NCBI GenBank assembly: GCA_029261675.1
Contig: JAJDBA010000008.1
Span: forward strand, 1-16,104
Length of the DNA stretch: 16,104 bases
Source of the DNA: Nitrospinaceae bacterium
Lineage (GTDB): Bacteria > Nitrospinota > Nitrospinia > Nitrospinales > VA-1
Direction of reading: 5' to 3'
The notes beneath the pieces were generated by a model, which was not told the DNA's origin, made no database searches, and saw only the letters and a program-made list of their open reading frames with translations. How positions within the stretch are numbered: position 1 is the first letter of the stretch; each line of letters opens with the position of its first letter. A program made the position numbers and the translations under genes. Shown here in pieces: positions 1 through 7,322 of this stretch.

Positions 1-2220
1 GAATTTAATGAGGTTGTTGAGAAAACAGGAGGCTCAGGTCCTTTGGTGGTGGTTTTAGAAAACCTCGATCCTATTCAAGCGTCTGAAGTTATTGATCACC
101 TCGCAAGGAGATTCCAAAAAATTCCTGGAACAGAATTCGTAGATTCGCAGGTCCCTAAGCATTTTTTAAATAACAAACAGCTTCTTTTAATTCCGCGTGG
201 CGACTTATTGGTCCTCGAGGTATTAATGGCGGAAGCTATAGACTATGCACGTGGTCAGTTCGGCGGTTTTTTTGAAGAAGAAGAACCGTTCAATCCGATT
301 AAACTTCGTAACCTAGCTAGTGATTACAGGATTTTTGAAGAGATTGATCCTTATCACAAGGGAAAACACAGAAATAACTATTATATTTTTGTAAAAGCCA
401 AAGGTACCGTTACCGATTTTACGGAAAATTTTGTTTCCGCAGCGCAAAAAGTAATTGATAAAAGCGGGCTGGAAGAAAAATATGCAGAACTCAAAATCAG
501 GCTTACAGGTTCGATGGTGGTTCGTCTGGAAGAAAATAATTTTATCCAGAATGACTTGAAAAATGCAGCAATGGTTGCTGCATTTTTAGCGATATTCATT
601 ATTTTTATTTACACTCGATCCTGGTTTTCCATTCCTCTCATTTTCTTTCCTCTTTTGCTTTCCCTTACTTATACGTTTGCTTTGGCTCGGTTGATAATCG
701 GGCATTTAAATATTATTTCCGGATTTCTTGTTGCCATTTTAATGGGGCTGGGGATCGATTATGGTATTCATTTATACATTCGCTTCAAGCAGGAACTTTT
801 GAAGGGAAAACCCCTTCCTGAGGCTGTGGAGGTGGTGGTTACGCAGGTGGGGCGGTCGGGGTTGATTGCTATGTTGACCACTATCAGCGTTTTTTCAATT
901 TTAAGCTTTTCAGATTTTCAAGGGTTCTCTGAGTTTGGGCAGATTGCTACTCTAGGTATTATTTGTGCATTTATAACCTATTATTTTATTTTTCCAGCAC
1001 AGGCTCTTTTTTACGACAAAATACACTGGCTTAGAAAACCCAAACCCAAGTTATTTAATTTAAAAATCGCTAATTTATATTCTACGACACCTTACTTTCT
1101 TTCGGCACTTTTCATTTTGCTTATGATATTGAGTCTGGTTCTTTTGCCGGGAATTGAGTTCGAATATGATTTTCAGAAATTAAGAGGAGAGTCGCCCGCA
1201 AGCGACTATGAAACAGAAACGACCAATGATTTTGGCTATGCTTTTTCACCGACAGTGATACTGACACCAGAAAAAGACAACCTTTTTTATATTCATGATG
1301 CGCTTGAAGAAATAAAAAAAGCGAGTGGAGATAAAACGGTTATAGGGATTCAATATTCATTGAACTTATTTAGTAAAAAAGAGTATGACTCGAAAAAAGA
1401 GATCATCGACCGAATTAAGGAAGACTTCGATAATAATAAAGATATTATCCGCTTCTCCTTAGGTGAAAAACGGTTTAAAAACTTTGAATCGATTTTGAAT
1501 GTTGAGCCTTTTGATGAATCTAAGCTGCCTGAAAATTTGAAGAAGAAATTAATGGCGGAAAAAGATTATCTCTTACTTCTATTTTCTCCTGCCGACAAAA
1601 ACTTTTTCCGAGTTGAAAATATTTATCAATTGGAAAAAGAAATAAATAGCCTGAAAGAAAAAATCCGAGAGAAAAATATTGAGACCGCTATCTTGAACGA
1701 AAATCTAATTGCAGCGAAAGTGCTGGATTGGGTCAAGGAAAAAGGACCCAAAGCGATGGTTATTGCATTTGGTTTGGTTTACTTGATTCTTTTTGTAGAT
1801 CTCAAAAGTTTTCGACTTGCCACTATAACCTTTTTACCGTTGTTTACGGGATTGGCTTTGACGGGTGCCTTGATGTCCGCTTTTCATGTGCGGTTGAATT
1901 TCATCAATATCGTCATGCTGCCATCTATTGTCGGGATTATGATTGATCATTGTATTTATCTCAGCCACCATGTTTTAGATTACTCGAAGGGCGCTTCTTT
2001 GAAGTCGTTGCAAGAAACTGGGAGTGCGATCATCCTGTCTGCATTGACCAGTCTTGCAGGTTATGCAAGCCTTAATATTGCCCATCATGCAGGGATACGC
2101 TCTATTGCTACGGTGGTTGAACTTGGAATTATCACATGTACTGTGTGCGCTTTATTCATGCTTCCAGCACTTTTTGAGATTAGAAAACATAAATTTCCTT
2201 TAGTCAGAGTGAAGAAATAA
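1..2220 (+). CDS. MMPL/RND-superfamily exporter, 5'-truncated by window edge
   Basis: The reading frame is open from base 1, so the gene starts outside the window; 739 residues are present. It is an inner-membrane RND-type transporter of the MMPL/HAE3 group, which usually exports lipids or hydrophobic compounds using the proton gradient. The visible part begins in the first large periplasmic loop. A cluster of five hydrophobic segments follows (about residues 187-335), then one near 364-384, a second periplasmic loop (about 386-580), and a final five-segment cluster (about 585-722). The characteristic half-repeat motifs are visible: GLGIDYGIH near residue 250 and GIMIDHCIYL near 645, with Asp/His in the membrane helix as expected for proton relay. 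The N-terminal helix and roughly the first 100-150 residues are missing. Substrate cannot be told. It could be related to the hopanoid exporter HpnN, but no hopanoid genes are visible here. Confidence 0.88.
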   Translation, partial: EFNEVVEKTGGSGPLVVVLENLDPIQASEVIDHLARRFQKIPGTEFVDSQVPKHFLNNKQLLLIPRGDLLVLEVLMAEAIDYARGQFGGFFEEEEPFNPIKLRNLASDYRIFEEIDPYHKGKHRNNYYIFVKAKGTVTDFTENFVSAAQKVIDKSGLEEKYAELKIRLTGSMVVRLEENNFIQNDLKNAAMVAAFLAIFIIFIYTRSWFSIPLIFFPLLLSLTYTFALARLIIGHLNIISGFLVAILMGLGIDYGIHLYIRFKQELLKGKPLPEAVEVVVTQVGRSGLIAMLTTISVFSILSFSDFQGFSEFGQIATLGIICAFITYYFIFPAQALFYDKIHWLRKPKPKLFNLKIANLYSTTPYFLSALFILLMILSLVLLPGIEFEYDFQKLRGESPASDYETETTNDFGYAFSPTVILTPEKDNLFYIHDALEEIKKASGDKTVIGIQYSLNLFSKKEYDSKKEIIDRIKEDFDNNKDIIRFSLGEKRFKNFESILNVEPFDESKLPENLKKKLMAEKDYLLLLFSPADKNFFRVENIYQLEKEINSLKEKIREKNIETAILNENLIAAKVLDWVKEKGPKAMVIAFGLVYLILFVDLKSFRLATITFLPLFTGLALTGALMSAFHVRLNFINIVMLPSIVGIMIDHCIYLSHHVLDYSKGASLKSLQETGSAIILSALTSLAGYASLNIAHHAGIRSIATVVELGIITCTVCALFMLPALFEIRKHKFPLVRVKK

Positions 2221-2228
2221 GGTGTGAG

Positions 2229-2269
2229 TCAACTTTTCTATCTTTTTGCCAGTAGTATGAAAAAGTTGA
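2229..2269 (+). other. Inverted repeat just after the RND gene
   Basis: TCAACTTTT at 2229-2237 is the exact reverse complement of AAAAGTTGA at 2261-2269, with a 23-nt loop. It starts 9 nt after the transporter stop codon. There is no downstream T-tract, so an intrinsic terminator is not clearly supported. It may be a 3'-end stabilising hairpin, or chance in AT-rich DNA. Confidence 0.3.
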
Positions 2270-2395
2270 ACTTCCTGTCTGATATTGTTCAAAACTACGA
2301 GTCTTCGATTATTAGGCGAGGAAGGATAGCCTTTGAATTTGTATGGTTTATTGAATTAGGTTGGCAGGTAGGCTGATGGCATAAAGATTGCTATA

Positions 2396-2432
2396 TAAAT
2401 AACCAGGGCTACTTTAGTCCTCAGTTTATTTA
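2396..2432 (+). promoter_or_regulatory. 5'-UTR hairpin ahead of the 64-residue gene
   Basis: TAAATAA (2396-2402) pairs with TTATTTA (2426-2432). Inside it GGGCT (2406-2410) pairs with AGTCC (2416-2420), allowing one G-U pair, around loop ACTTT. The structure ends right at the Shine-Dalgarno-like GAAGG of the following gene, where it could influence ribosome access. This is read by eye and not energy-scored. Confidence 0.35.
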
Positions 2433-2444
2433 GAAGGTTGAGAT

Positions 2445-2639
2445 ATGGACAATCCTAAGCCAGAAAATTTAAATAGAAAAGAAAATCTGTATAAAATTTT
2501 GAATAAATATCTGGATAAAAAAATCCAGCATGATAAAGATAAAATTATAGAAAAATATTTTGGCGTGGATTCTCAAGAAAACTTGCTGAAAGATTTTACG
2601 ACCAAAAGTAAAAGATTGATAATCCCGCCAAAAAAATAA
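2445..2639 (+). CDS. Small lysine-rich hypothetical protein (64 aa)
   Basis: I do not recognise this protein. It is 64 residues, very rich in Lys, Asn and Asp/Glu, with no signal peptide, cysteine or membrane segment. It looks like a mainly helical, soluble, basic protein. An AAGG motif lies 7 nt before the ATG, and a hairpin lies immediately upstream. Independence from the RND gene is likely because the gap is 224 nt. It is probably real, given the RBS, the orientation shared with both neighbours and the absence of a competing frame, but short genes like this can be spurious. Confidence 0.5.
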   Translation: MDNPKPENLNRKENLYKILNKYLDKKIQHDKDKIIEKYFGVDSQENLLKDFTTKSKRLIIPPKK

Positions 2640-2705
2640 CCTGCCTGTTACGTCTTTTGTTATAGTTCCATAAACTTTTTCCCCAATTTTCAGGAAATTC
2701 CTTTT

Positions 2706-2954
2706 ATGGTAAAGATTTTATATATATTACTTATTCTTATTTTCTCAGGATGTGGTGAAGCCCCCCCGTTTGAGAAGTTTTCACATGAAGAGGGTAGAGG
2801 GAAGGCTGCCTTTTTGATCGACTTTGAAAAATGTAAGAAGAATAAAGATAAATACAGCAATATGATTCAAGGCCGTGAGTTTGGGTTTGAAGGTCAAGAT
2901 ACGGGATTTTTAGGATGCATGAAGCTGAAAGGGTGGGATAGAAAATCTTCTTAG
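2706..2954 (+). CDS. Small putative lipoprotein (82 aa)
   Basis: The N-terminus is a short lipoprotein signal: MVK, a hydrophobic stretch (ILYILLILIF), then SGC with the lipidated Cys at residue 16. Phe at the -3 position is less usual for a lipobox. The mature part is about 67 residues, charged, with two further cysteines (C38 and C66, possibly a disulfide). AGGAA lies about 9 nt before the ATG, which supports the start. The gene ends 21 nt from the convergent cytochrome gene. I do not recognise the family. Envelope location is inferred from the signal only. Confidence 0.6.
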   Translation: MVKILYILLILIFSGCGEAPPFEKFSHEEGRGKAAFLIDFEKCKKNKDKYSNMIQGREFGFEGQDTGFLGCMKLKGWDRKSS

Positions 2955-2975
2955 TTGAAGTGATGGATGTTCTTA

Positions 2976-3854
2976 TTAGGGGGTAGGTGGGGTTTTTTGT
3001 TGCCAGGCTTGCTGAATGGCTGCTACTGGTTGATGGACAAGGTGGCATGTTTTACAAGACCGCTTGTTTATATAATCTATGTTTTTCTTGAAAACTTTTT
3101 CAGAAGGCTCTCCCGTTGAGAAATCCTTTTTAATCTCTTGCAGGGCTGCTAATATGTCATCTCCGACAAAAAAATCTTTGACGGAGGTAGAGCTTTTTGT
3201 CCATTCGTCGACATGACATTTCGAGCAAACAGACCGCAAGCTGGTAAGTCTTTTTTTGAAGACATCCAGAGACCGCCAAGCCTGCTGGAAATCCTCCTGT
3301 TCAAAATTTACGCTGACCCTTTTCAATGAGTCAGACAGCTTTTCCATGAAAACGTTATAGCGCAATTCTTTTTCATCGAGAGGGTCTAGAACCTTTATGG
3401 TATCGGTTGAAGGCCAGTGATAGCGGGCCCAAACGCTGGTATTATGTTTTGAGTGACAATGGGAGCAGGTTTTCCCGAGAGTCTTTGCAACTGCTCCCAG
3501 TTTCCCCATATCCTTTTCCAGAATACTTTCTTTAAGTTCATTGACTGCCTTTAAGTCAAATTCTTCTTCCCACTCTGGAATCATCTCAGATGCTTTTTTA
3601 TAGGAGTCTGCAAAAACGACTGAATTTTTTTCTGCAAGGCCCCAATTTTTCTTATCCAGACTGACAAATATTGCTGAATAGGCGGTGCTCAATTTGCGCA
3701 TTTGAGTAATCCACTCAGATATTTTTCCTGAGTCGGCATAATACTTGTCCATGGATTGGGGGGGCGGAGCGACAACAAAATCTGAGGAAAATGCGGATAC
3801 GGGAAAAAAGAAAAAAAACAGTAACAAGATGAGTCTCAATTTCTTTTTTTCCAT
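2976..3854 (-). CDS. Periplasmic triheme c-type cytochrome, cytochrome c'-like repeats
   Basis: The 292-residue protein opens with a Sec signal peptide (MEKKK, hydrophobic core, cleavage near AFSS, about residue 23), so it acts in the periplasm. Three CxxCH heme c sites are visible: CSHCH (130-134), CSKCH (210-214) and CKTCH (267-271). The first two each close an all-helical stretch containing an alternating aromatic/Leu pattern, a later Trp, and the heme motif at the end. This resembles tandem cytochrome c'-type four-helix bundles. The third heme ends a shorter, incomplete unit. It probably carries electrons, or senses a ligand, in respiration. The partner enzyme is not in the window. No strong Shine-Dalgarno is visible before the ATG. 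The repeat-to-cytochrome-c' link is inference; heme binding is secure. Confidence 0.85.
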   Translation of the reverse strand: MEKKKLRLILLLFFFFFPVSAFSSDFVVAPPPQSMDKYYADSGKISEWITQMRKLSTAYSAIFVSLDKKNWGLAEKNSVVFADSYKKASEMIPEWEEEFDLKAVNELKESILEKDMGKLGAVAKTLGKTCSHCHSKHNTSVWARYHWPSTDTIKVLDPLDEKELRYNVFMEKLSDSLKRVSVNFEQEDFQQAWRSLDVFKKRLTSLRSVCSKCHVDEWTKSSTSVKDFFVGDDILAALQEIKKDFSTGEPSEKVFKKNIDYINKRSCKTCHLVHQPVAAIQQAWQQKTPPTP

Positions 3855-3919
3855 GAATTGAGCTTTCGTTGTAAAGGGTCAGAAAAAGTTTGCGTATTTC
3901 ATGGAGAGCATTCTCAATA

Positions 3920-4135
3920 TTAAGCCTTGATGCGGTAAAAATAGCGGCCCAACTTGAATGGGCTACCCGAGCGCACCACTCTTAAAAAGCATTTCAACTT
4001 TTCTTCCGCTAGATCTTTCAATTCTTGCTCTTTAAGGTCTGGGTATGAAACATCTTCCCAATCCTTGTGGTTCAACGATTTTTCCAAAGGGAATGTTGAG
4101 ATGTCTTCCATTTCAATATGATTTTTATCTTTCAT
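3920..4135 (-). CDS. Hypothetical protein (71 aa)
   Basis: I do not recognise this 71-residue soluble protein. Its N-terminal two-thirds is acidic with several Asp/Glu-rich helices. The C-terminus is basic and aromatic (LGRYFYRIKA). It has one cysteine and no signal peptide or membrane segment. A TTG three bases upstream (4138) also opens the frame, but the ATG at 4135 leaves better room for the AAGG motif and was chosen. It lies 65 nt upstream of the cytochrome gene on the same strand, so the two may be co-transcribed, and it is divergent from coaX. Confidence 0.55.
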   Translation of the reverse strand: MKDKNHIEMEDISTFPLEKSLNHKDWEDVSYPDLKEQELKDLAEEKLKCFLRVVRSGSPFKLGRYFYRIKA

Positions 4136-4248
4136 CAAACCTTATTTGTAATTTTAAAGAGGCTTTATTATATTAGAGAATTCAAGTTATCCTAATGATT
4201 TTTCGCAGTTGTTTTTTTGATTTTGATATCCCTGTAAAGAGGACAAAT

Positions 4249-5013
4249 ATGCTCTTAGTGATTGATGTTGGAAATTCGAATAATGTCATCGGTTTGTTTT
4301 CCGGAAAAAAGCTGCTGACCCATTGGCGGATTCGCACCGAGTGGAATCGGACTGCAGACGAATATTGGGTTCTCATTAAAGAATTTATTTTATTGAATAA
4401 TGTGGAGACGGAGACCATAGATGACATTGTCATCGCTTGTGTGGTTCCGCCTTTGGTTCCCATATTGCAGGGGATGTCTAGAAAATATTTTTCATGCGAA
4501 CCTCTGATTGTTGGGCCGGGGATCAAAACTGGTATTTCCATTCTCTATCGAAACCCGTCTGAAGTGGGAGCAGATCGCATTGTAAACTCTGTGGCCGCAT
4601 TTGAGAAATATGGCGGCCCCTTGATCATAGTGGACTTTGGAACGGCGACTACCTTCGATGTTGTATCCGCTAAGGGTGAATATTTAGGGGGTGCCATTTT
4701 TCCAGGAATCCAGATTTCCCTTGAAGCACTTTTTAAAAGTGCGGCCAAACTGCCTCGAGTGGATATGACATTTCCCGAACAGGTTATAGGGAAGTCAACG
4801 GTTGAGAGCTTGCGATCGGGGGCAGTATACGGTTTTTCAGGAATGGTTGAAGCATTGGTGAAGCAAATTAAAATTGAGTTGGGAGAAGATGCCAAGGTGG
4901 TGTCTACCGGTGGAATTGTGGACTGGATAACTAGTAAAACTACGGTGATAGATGTTCAAGATCCATTTTTGACTTTGGATGGGTTGAGAATTATTTATGA
5001 AAAAAATCAGTGA
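4249..5013 (+). CDS. coaX: Type III pantothenate kinase
   Basis: CoaX phosphorylates pantothenate with ATP, the first step of CoA synthesis, in the cytoplasm. The family signatures are present: the N-terminal phosphate-binding DVGNSN (residues 6-11), GADR (107-110, carrying the catalytic Asp), DFGTATTFD (129-137, second phosphate motif of the ASKHA fold), GGAIFPG (147-153) and STGG near 219. The frame is open up to 4195, but the ATG at 4249 was chosen because it is preceded by AAAGAGGA at 5 nt and gives 254 residues, the normal family length, starting directly with the first beta-strand. A birA gene, often next to coaX elsewhere, is not adjacent here. It stands alone, convergent with the TusA-like gene. 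Confidence 0.95.
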   Translation: MLLVIDVGNSNNVIGLFSGKKLLTHWRIRTEWNRTADEYWVLIKEFILLNNVETETIDDIVIACVVPPLVPILQGMSRKYFSCEPLIVGPGIKTGISILYRNPSEVGADRIVNSVAAFEKYGGPLIIVDFGTATTFDVVSAKGEYLGGAIFPGIQISLEALFKSAAKLPRVDMTFPEQVIGKSTVESLRSGAVYGFSGMVEALVKQIKIELGEDAKVVSTGGIVDWITSKTTVIDVQDPFLTLDGLRIIYEKNQ

Positions 5014-5032
5014 AATAAGTATTGGCACAAGG

Positions 5033-5112
5033 AAACACCGGCTATCCCAAAGGCAGTGTTTTCAGTAAGAGGAGGAGACCGAAAACGGTGAAATTTGGAA
5101 TAACCGGTGTTT
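5033..5112. repeat. 80-nt nested inverted repeat between convergent genes
   Basis: The outer arms are AAACACCGGCTATCCCAAA (5033-5051) and TTTGGAATAACCGGTGTTT (5094-5112). They match at 17 of 19 positions, and both mismatches become G-U pairs in minus-strand RNA. An inner pair, CAGTGTTTTC (5054-5063) against GAAAACGGTG (5081-5090), is 8-9 of 10 paired and leaves a purine-rich loop containing GAGGAGGAG. It fills most of the gap between the stops of coaX and the TusA-like gene. It could be a bidirectional 3'-end hairpin, a small RNA or a MITE/REP-like element. No T-tract follows on either strand. Confidence 0.6.
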
Positions 5113-5121
5113 ATGAATCGT

Positions 5122-5370
5122 TTATGCTTTTACAGCTCTAGAACCCTTGTGTATAAAAAGGCGGACCATTCTGGGATCGTCTTCAATGTCAGAAATTCTA
5201 CAACCCTGACTTTTAGCCCACTTGGTGAAATCTTCAGTGAAGTTCTTCTTCTTATCGAGAATCAATTCCAAAATGCCATTCTTCTTCACTTTGCTAAATT
5301 CTGTAGAAGCTAATTCGAATGCCTTAAAAAAGGAAAGACCGCGAATATCCAGTGATTTAAACATTTCCAT
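5122..5370 (-). CDS. TusA/SirA-fold protein lacking the catalytic cysteine
   Basis: The 82-residue protein follows the TusA family plan: LDIRGL (residues 7-12), a helix, ILELILD strand (33-39), a helix with FTKWAKSQG (48-56), then RMVRLFIHKG at the end, like the family's C-terminal strand and IRK/RKG ending. In TusA the RGL is followed by CPxP, whose Cys carries sulfur for tRNA thiolation or cofactor synthesis. Here this is SFFK, so sulfur transfer by that residue is not possible, and another role (partner binding or regulation) is inferred. The only Cys is residue 57. The start at 5370 was chosen for the GGAGGG motif 7 nt upstream. An upstream in-frame start at 5433 would add an unlikely leader. 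Confidence 0.7.
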   Translation of the reverse strand: MEMFKSLDIRGLSFFKAFELASTEFSKVKKNGILELILDKKKNFTEDFTKWAKSQGCRISDIEDDPRMVRLFIHKGSRAVKA

Positions 5371-5690
5371 AGTAAATCCCTCCATTATATTGCCAGCCAA
5401 ATAAAGGTGGCAGATCAAGTTCAATAAGGACATTCTAAGGATGCCAAATTAAAAAGTAGTTAATTAAGCATTAATTTTTTTTAATATTTTAGTGCTGATA
5501 TGTAGGCGCTTTTCATAGGCGGTTGAAATAATAGATGTTATGTATTTGTTGATGTAGGTGAGAGCTCAGGCAAGATTAAAAAATACGCTTGTTTCCAATT
5601 CATATATGAATACGGGAAGGGATAAGATATAGTTGTTGATTCAAACTGTTAAGAAGTTTTCTAAGATCAATTGGTAATCAGGAGAGCTAA
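5371..5690. other. 320-nt intergenic region between TusA-like and LRR genes
   Basis: This divergent gap holds no convincing gene. It contains a T-rich stretch (5473-5490) flanked by AGCATTAA (5467-5474) and TTAGTGCT (5489-5496), which can pair with one G-U. Two direct copies of TAGGCG lie at 5503-5508 and 5516-5521, and there is a 14-bp perfect palindrome at 5598-5611. Promoters for both flanking genes should lie here, but I cannot pick a convincing -35/-10 pair by eye. Confidence 0.5.
5598..5611. promoter_or_regulatory. 14-bp perfect palindrome upstream of LRR gene, possible operator
   Basis: ATTCATATATGAAT is a perfect dyad, loosely extended by TTCC on the left (5593-5596) and GGAA on the right (5615-5618). 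It sits 80 bp before the LRR start codon. A site for a homodimeric regulator is possible, but AT-rich palindromes also arise by chance. Confidence 0.3.
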
Positions 5691-6635
5691 ATGGGCATTG
5701 AACGTGGAGGAGATGCGGAGTACGAAGAGTTTGAGCCCTCTTATGAGGAAAAAGCTGAAAAACTTGAGGCAACTTTAAAACCCCTGCTGGAAGAGAGCCC
5801 TACTGCGCTCAAACTTTCAGGAAAATATATAGCCACAGATGAAGTGAAAATCATCGGCAACTATTCGCTTATGAAGTCAGTAAAGTCGCTCGACTTAAGT
5901 GATAACCAGATCAATGACGAAGCATTGTTGCATCTTTTTGAGTCGGAAATTCTCAGTGGATTAGAAGAGCTTTATTTACAGATAAATTTCTTAACGGGAA
6001 AAGGACTGAGTGAACTTGCACAATCTGAAAAGATAAAACTGAAAAATTTAAAAGTTTTGGTGCTTTCTGATAATCGTTTAAATGATTCATCGATTGCGGA
6101 AATGTTACTTTCCAACCATTTTCAAAACTTGGAGTCATTAGATATAGGCTGGAATGAAGCTGGCAACGAAACGGCTAAGTCTTTGAGCACGACCACTACT
6201 TTTCCTAAGCTGAAGAAGCTGGAAATGGAACGTAGCTATGTTGATGAAGAAGGGTTCAGTGAATTCATTAAAGGAGAACTGGCTGATCAATTGGAAGACT
6301 TGGATCTTTCAGCCAATAAAATTAAAGATGAATCCATTAAAATTCTAGCTCAAGCTCCCAAATGGAAATCCCTAAAAACACTTCGAATATCTCAGAATAG
6401 GTTTGGTAATGAGGGTGCAAAGGCTTTAGGTGAATCCGTTTCAATGAGTGGGCTGGTCAGGCTTTATGCAGGTAGGAATTATTTTGATGCGGAAGGGGCG
6501 CAGGCTATTTATGAAAGTAAAACGCTAAAAAACCTCAAGACTCTGGTAATCAAAGAAGAAGTTGACGATGGCTCTGGTCTTGTCAATTACTCTCGGCCTG
6601 AGCTTTTACGGCCGGATGATCCAAACGCGATTTGA
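5691..6635 (+). CDS. Leucine-rich repeat protein, ribonuclease-inhibitor type (LRR-1)
   Basis: The 314-residue protein has an acidic N-terminal region (1-38), a degenerate capping repeat near 39-60, then about nine LRRs. Their LxxLxLxxN cores begin near residues 64, 91, 120, 147, 174, 201, 228, 255 and 282, so nearly all steps are 27 residues. The half-repeat after each Asn carries helix-type residues (DEGAxALxxS), which marks the ribonuclease-inhibitor class of LRR rather than the short bacterial IpaH type. No signal peptide, membrane segment or enzymatic domain is visible, so it is probably a cytoplasmic binding scaffold; the partner is unknown. AGGAGA lies 5 nt before the ATG. It is convergent with a second LRR gene 22 nt away and is a clear paralog of two others nearby. 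Confidence 0.85.
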   Translation: MGIERGGDAEYEEFEPSYEEKAEKLEATLKPLLEESPTALKLSGKYIATDEVKIIGNYSLMKSVKSLDLSDNQINDEALLHLFESEILSGLEELYLQINFLTGKGLSELAQSEKIKLKNLKVLVLSDNRLNDSSIAEMLLSNHFQNLESLDIGWNEAGNETAKSLSTTTTFPKLKKLEMERSYVDEEGFSEFIKGELADQLEDLDLSANKIKDESIKILAQAPKWKSLKTLRISQNRFGNEGAKALGESVSMSGLVRLYAGRNYFDAEGAQAIYESKTLKNLKTLVIKEEVDDGSGLVNYSRPELLRPDDPNAI

Positions 6636-6657
6636 TTTTTAAGGAGACTCTGAAAAA

Positions 6658-7317
6658 TTAAAATATTTTTAACTTTTCCAGCTTAGTCAGTTTGGGTGAG
6701 TTTTTTAACGCAGATTTTGCTTCTTCAGATTTGATTTTGTTCCCTCCCAAATGCAGATAATTCAGATTGCTGAAGTTGTCTGAATTGGCAAAGGCTAGCG
6801 CGCCTTCATCTCCCACCCGATTATCCACTAGGTTCATATGTTCCACTTTTGTGAGAAAGGGCGATTGGGCTAAAGCTTTAGCTCCTTCTGCCGTGATGCC
6901 ATTGCATTCTAAATTTAATGTTACCACTTCGGAAAACAGCTCAGCCTGGGCAAGAATAGCCATACCTTCATCTCCTAAATCATTAGAGCCTAGATGCAAA
7001 TAATTCACTTTGGGGAGGATTGGCGAATCAGCGAGAATTTGCAGACCTTCTGGCCCCAGTCGATTATGGGTGATAATGATGCTGGAAATGGTTTTGACAA
7101 ACGGGAAGTGAGCGATCATTTCGGCGAGATTGCGTCCATGATCTTCTTCTATTTTCCCTGATTTAGAGAAAAGGTAAGCATCCTGGATTTTAAGGACTTT
7201 TTTGTCCTTAATGTTTTCAAAAAGTATCTTTTCCTTTGGCGAGAGGTTTTCACCTTCGTTGCCATAGTTTTCGCCATCGTTACACAGCTCTTCCCAATTT
7301 TTTAATTTATCTGCCAT
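6658..7317 (-). CDS. Leucine-rich repeat protein, ribonuclease-inhibitor type (LRR-2)
   Basis: The 219-residue protein has an N-terminal acidic and aromatic cap (1-75), then six repeats with cores starting near residues 77, 104, 131, 158, 185 and 213, again on a 27-residue step. Typical cores are VNYLHLGSNDL and LNYLHLGGNKI, followed by GDEGxxxLAxS helices. The last repeat stops after the strand (LEKLKIF), giving a blunt C-terminus. No signal peptide is seen. It starts 5 nt after the stop of the Sel1-repeat gene with no clear Shine-Dalgarno of its own, which suggests translational coupling. Function is unknown; a protein-binding role is inferred from the fold. Confidence 0.85.
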   Translation of the reverse strand: MADKLKNWEELCNDGENYGNEGENLSPKEKILFENIKDKKVLKIQDAYLFSKSGKIEEDHGRNLAEMIAHFPFVKTISSIIITHNRLGPEGLQILADSPILPKVNYLHLGSNDLGDEGMAILAQAELFSEVVTLNLECNGITAEGAKALAQSPFLTKVEHMNLVDNRVGDEGALAFANSDNFSNLNYLHLGGNKIKSEEAKSALKNSPKLTKLEKLKIF

Positions 7318-7322
7318 GGATG

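Noticed and set aside
2737..3048. Minus-strand frame of 103 codons over the small lipoprotein and the end of the cytochrome gene
   Set aside because: Overlaps the well-supported cytochrome in another frame and has no ribosome site.
5033..5112. Insertion-sequence ends or attachment site
   Set aside because: No transposase or integrase gene within or next to the arms and no visible target duplication; kept only as an unexplained inverted repeat.
6636..6657. Bidirectional terminator between convergent LRR-1 and LRR-2
   Set aside because: The gap is AT-rich and roughly self-complementary with the next bases, but lacks a GC stem; too weak to call.
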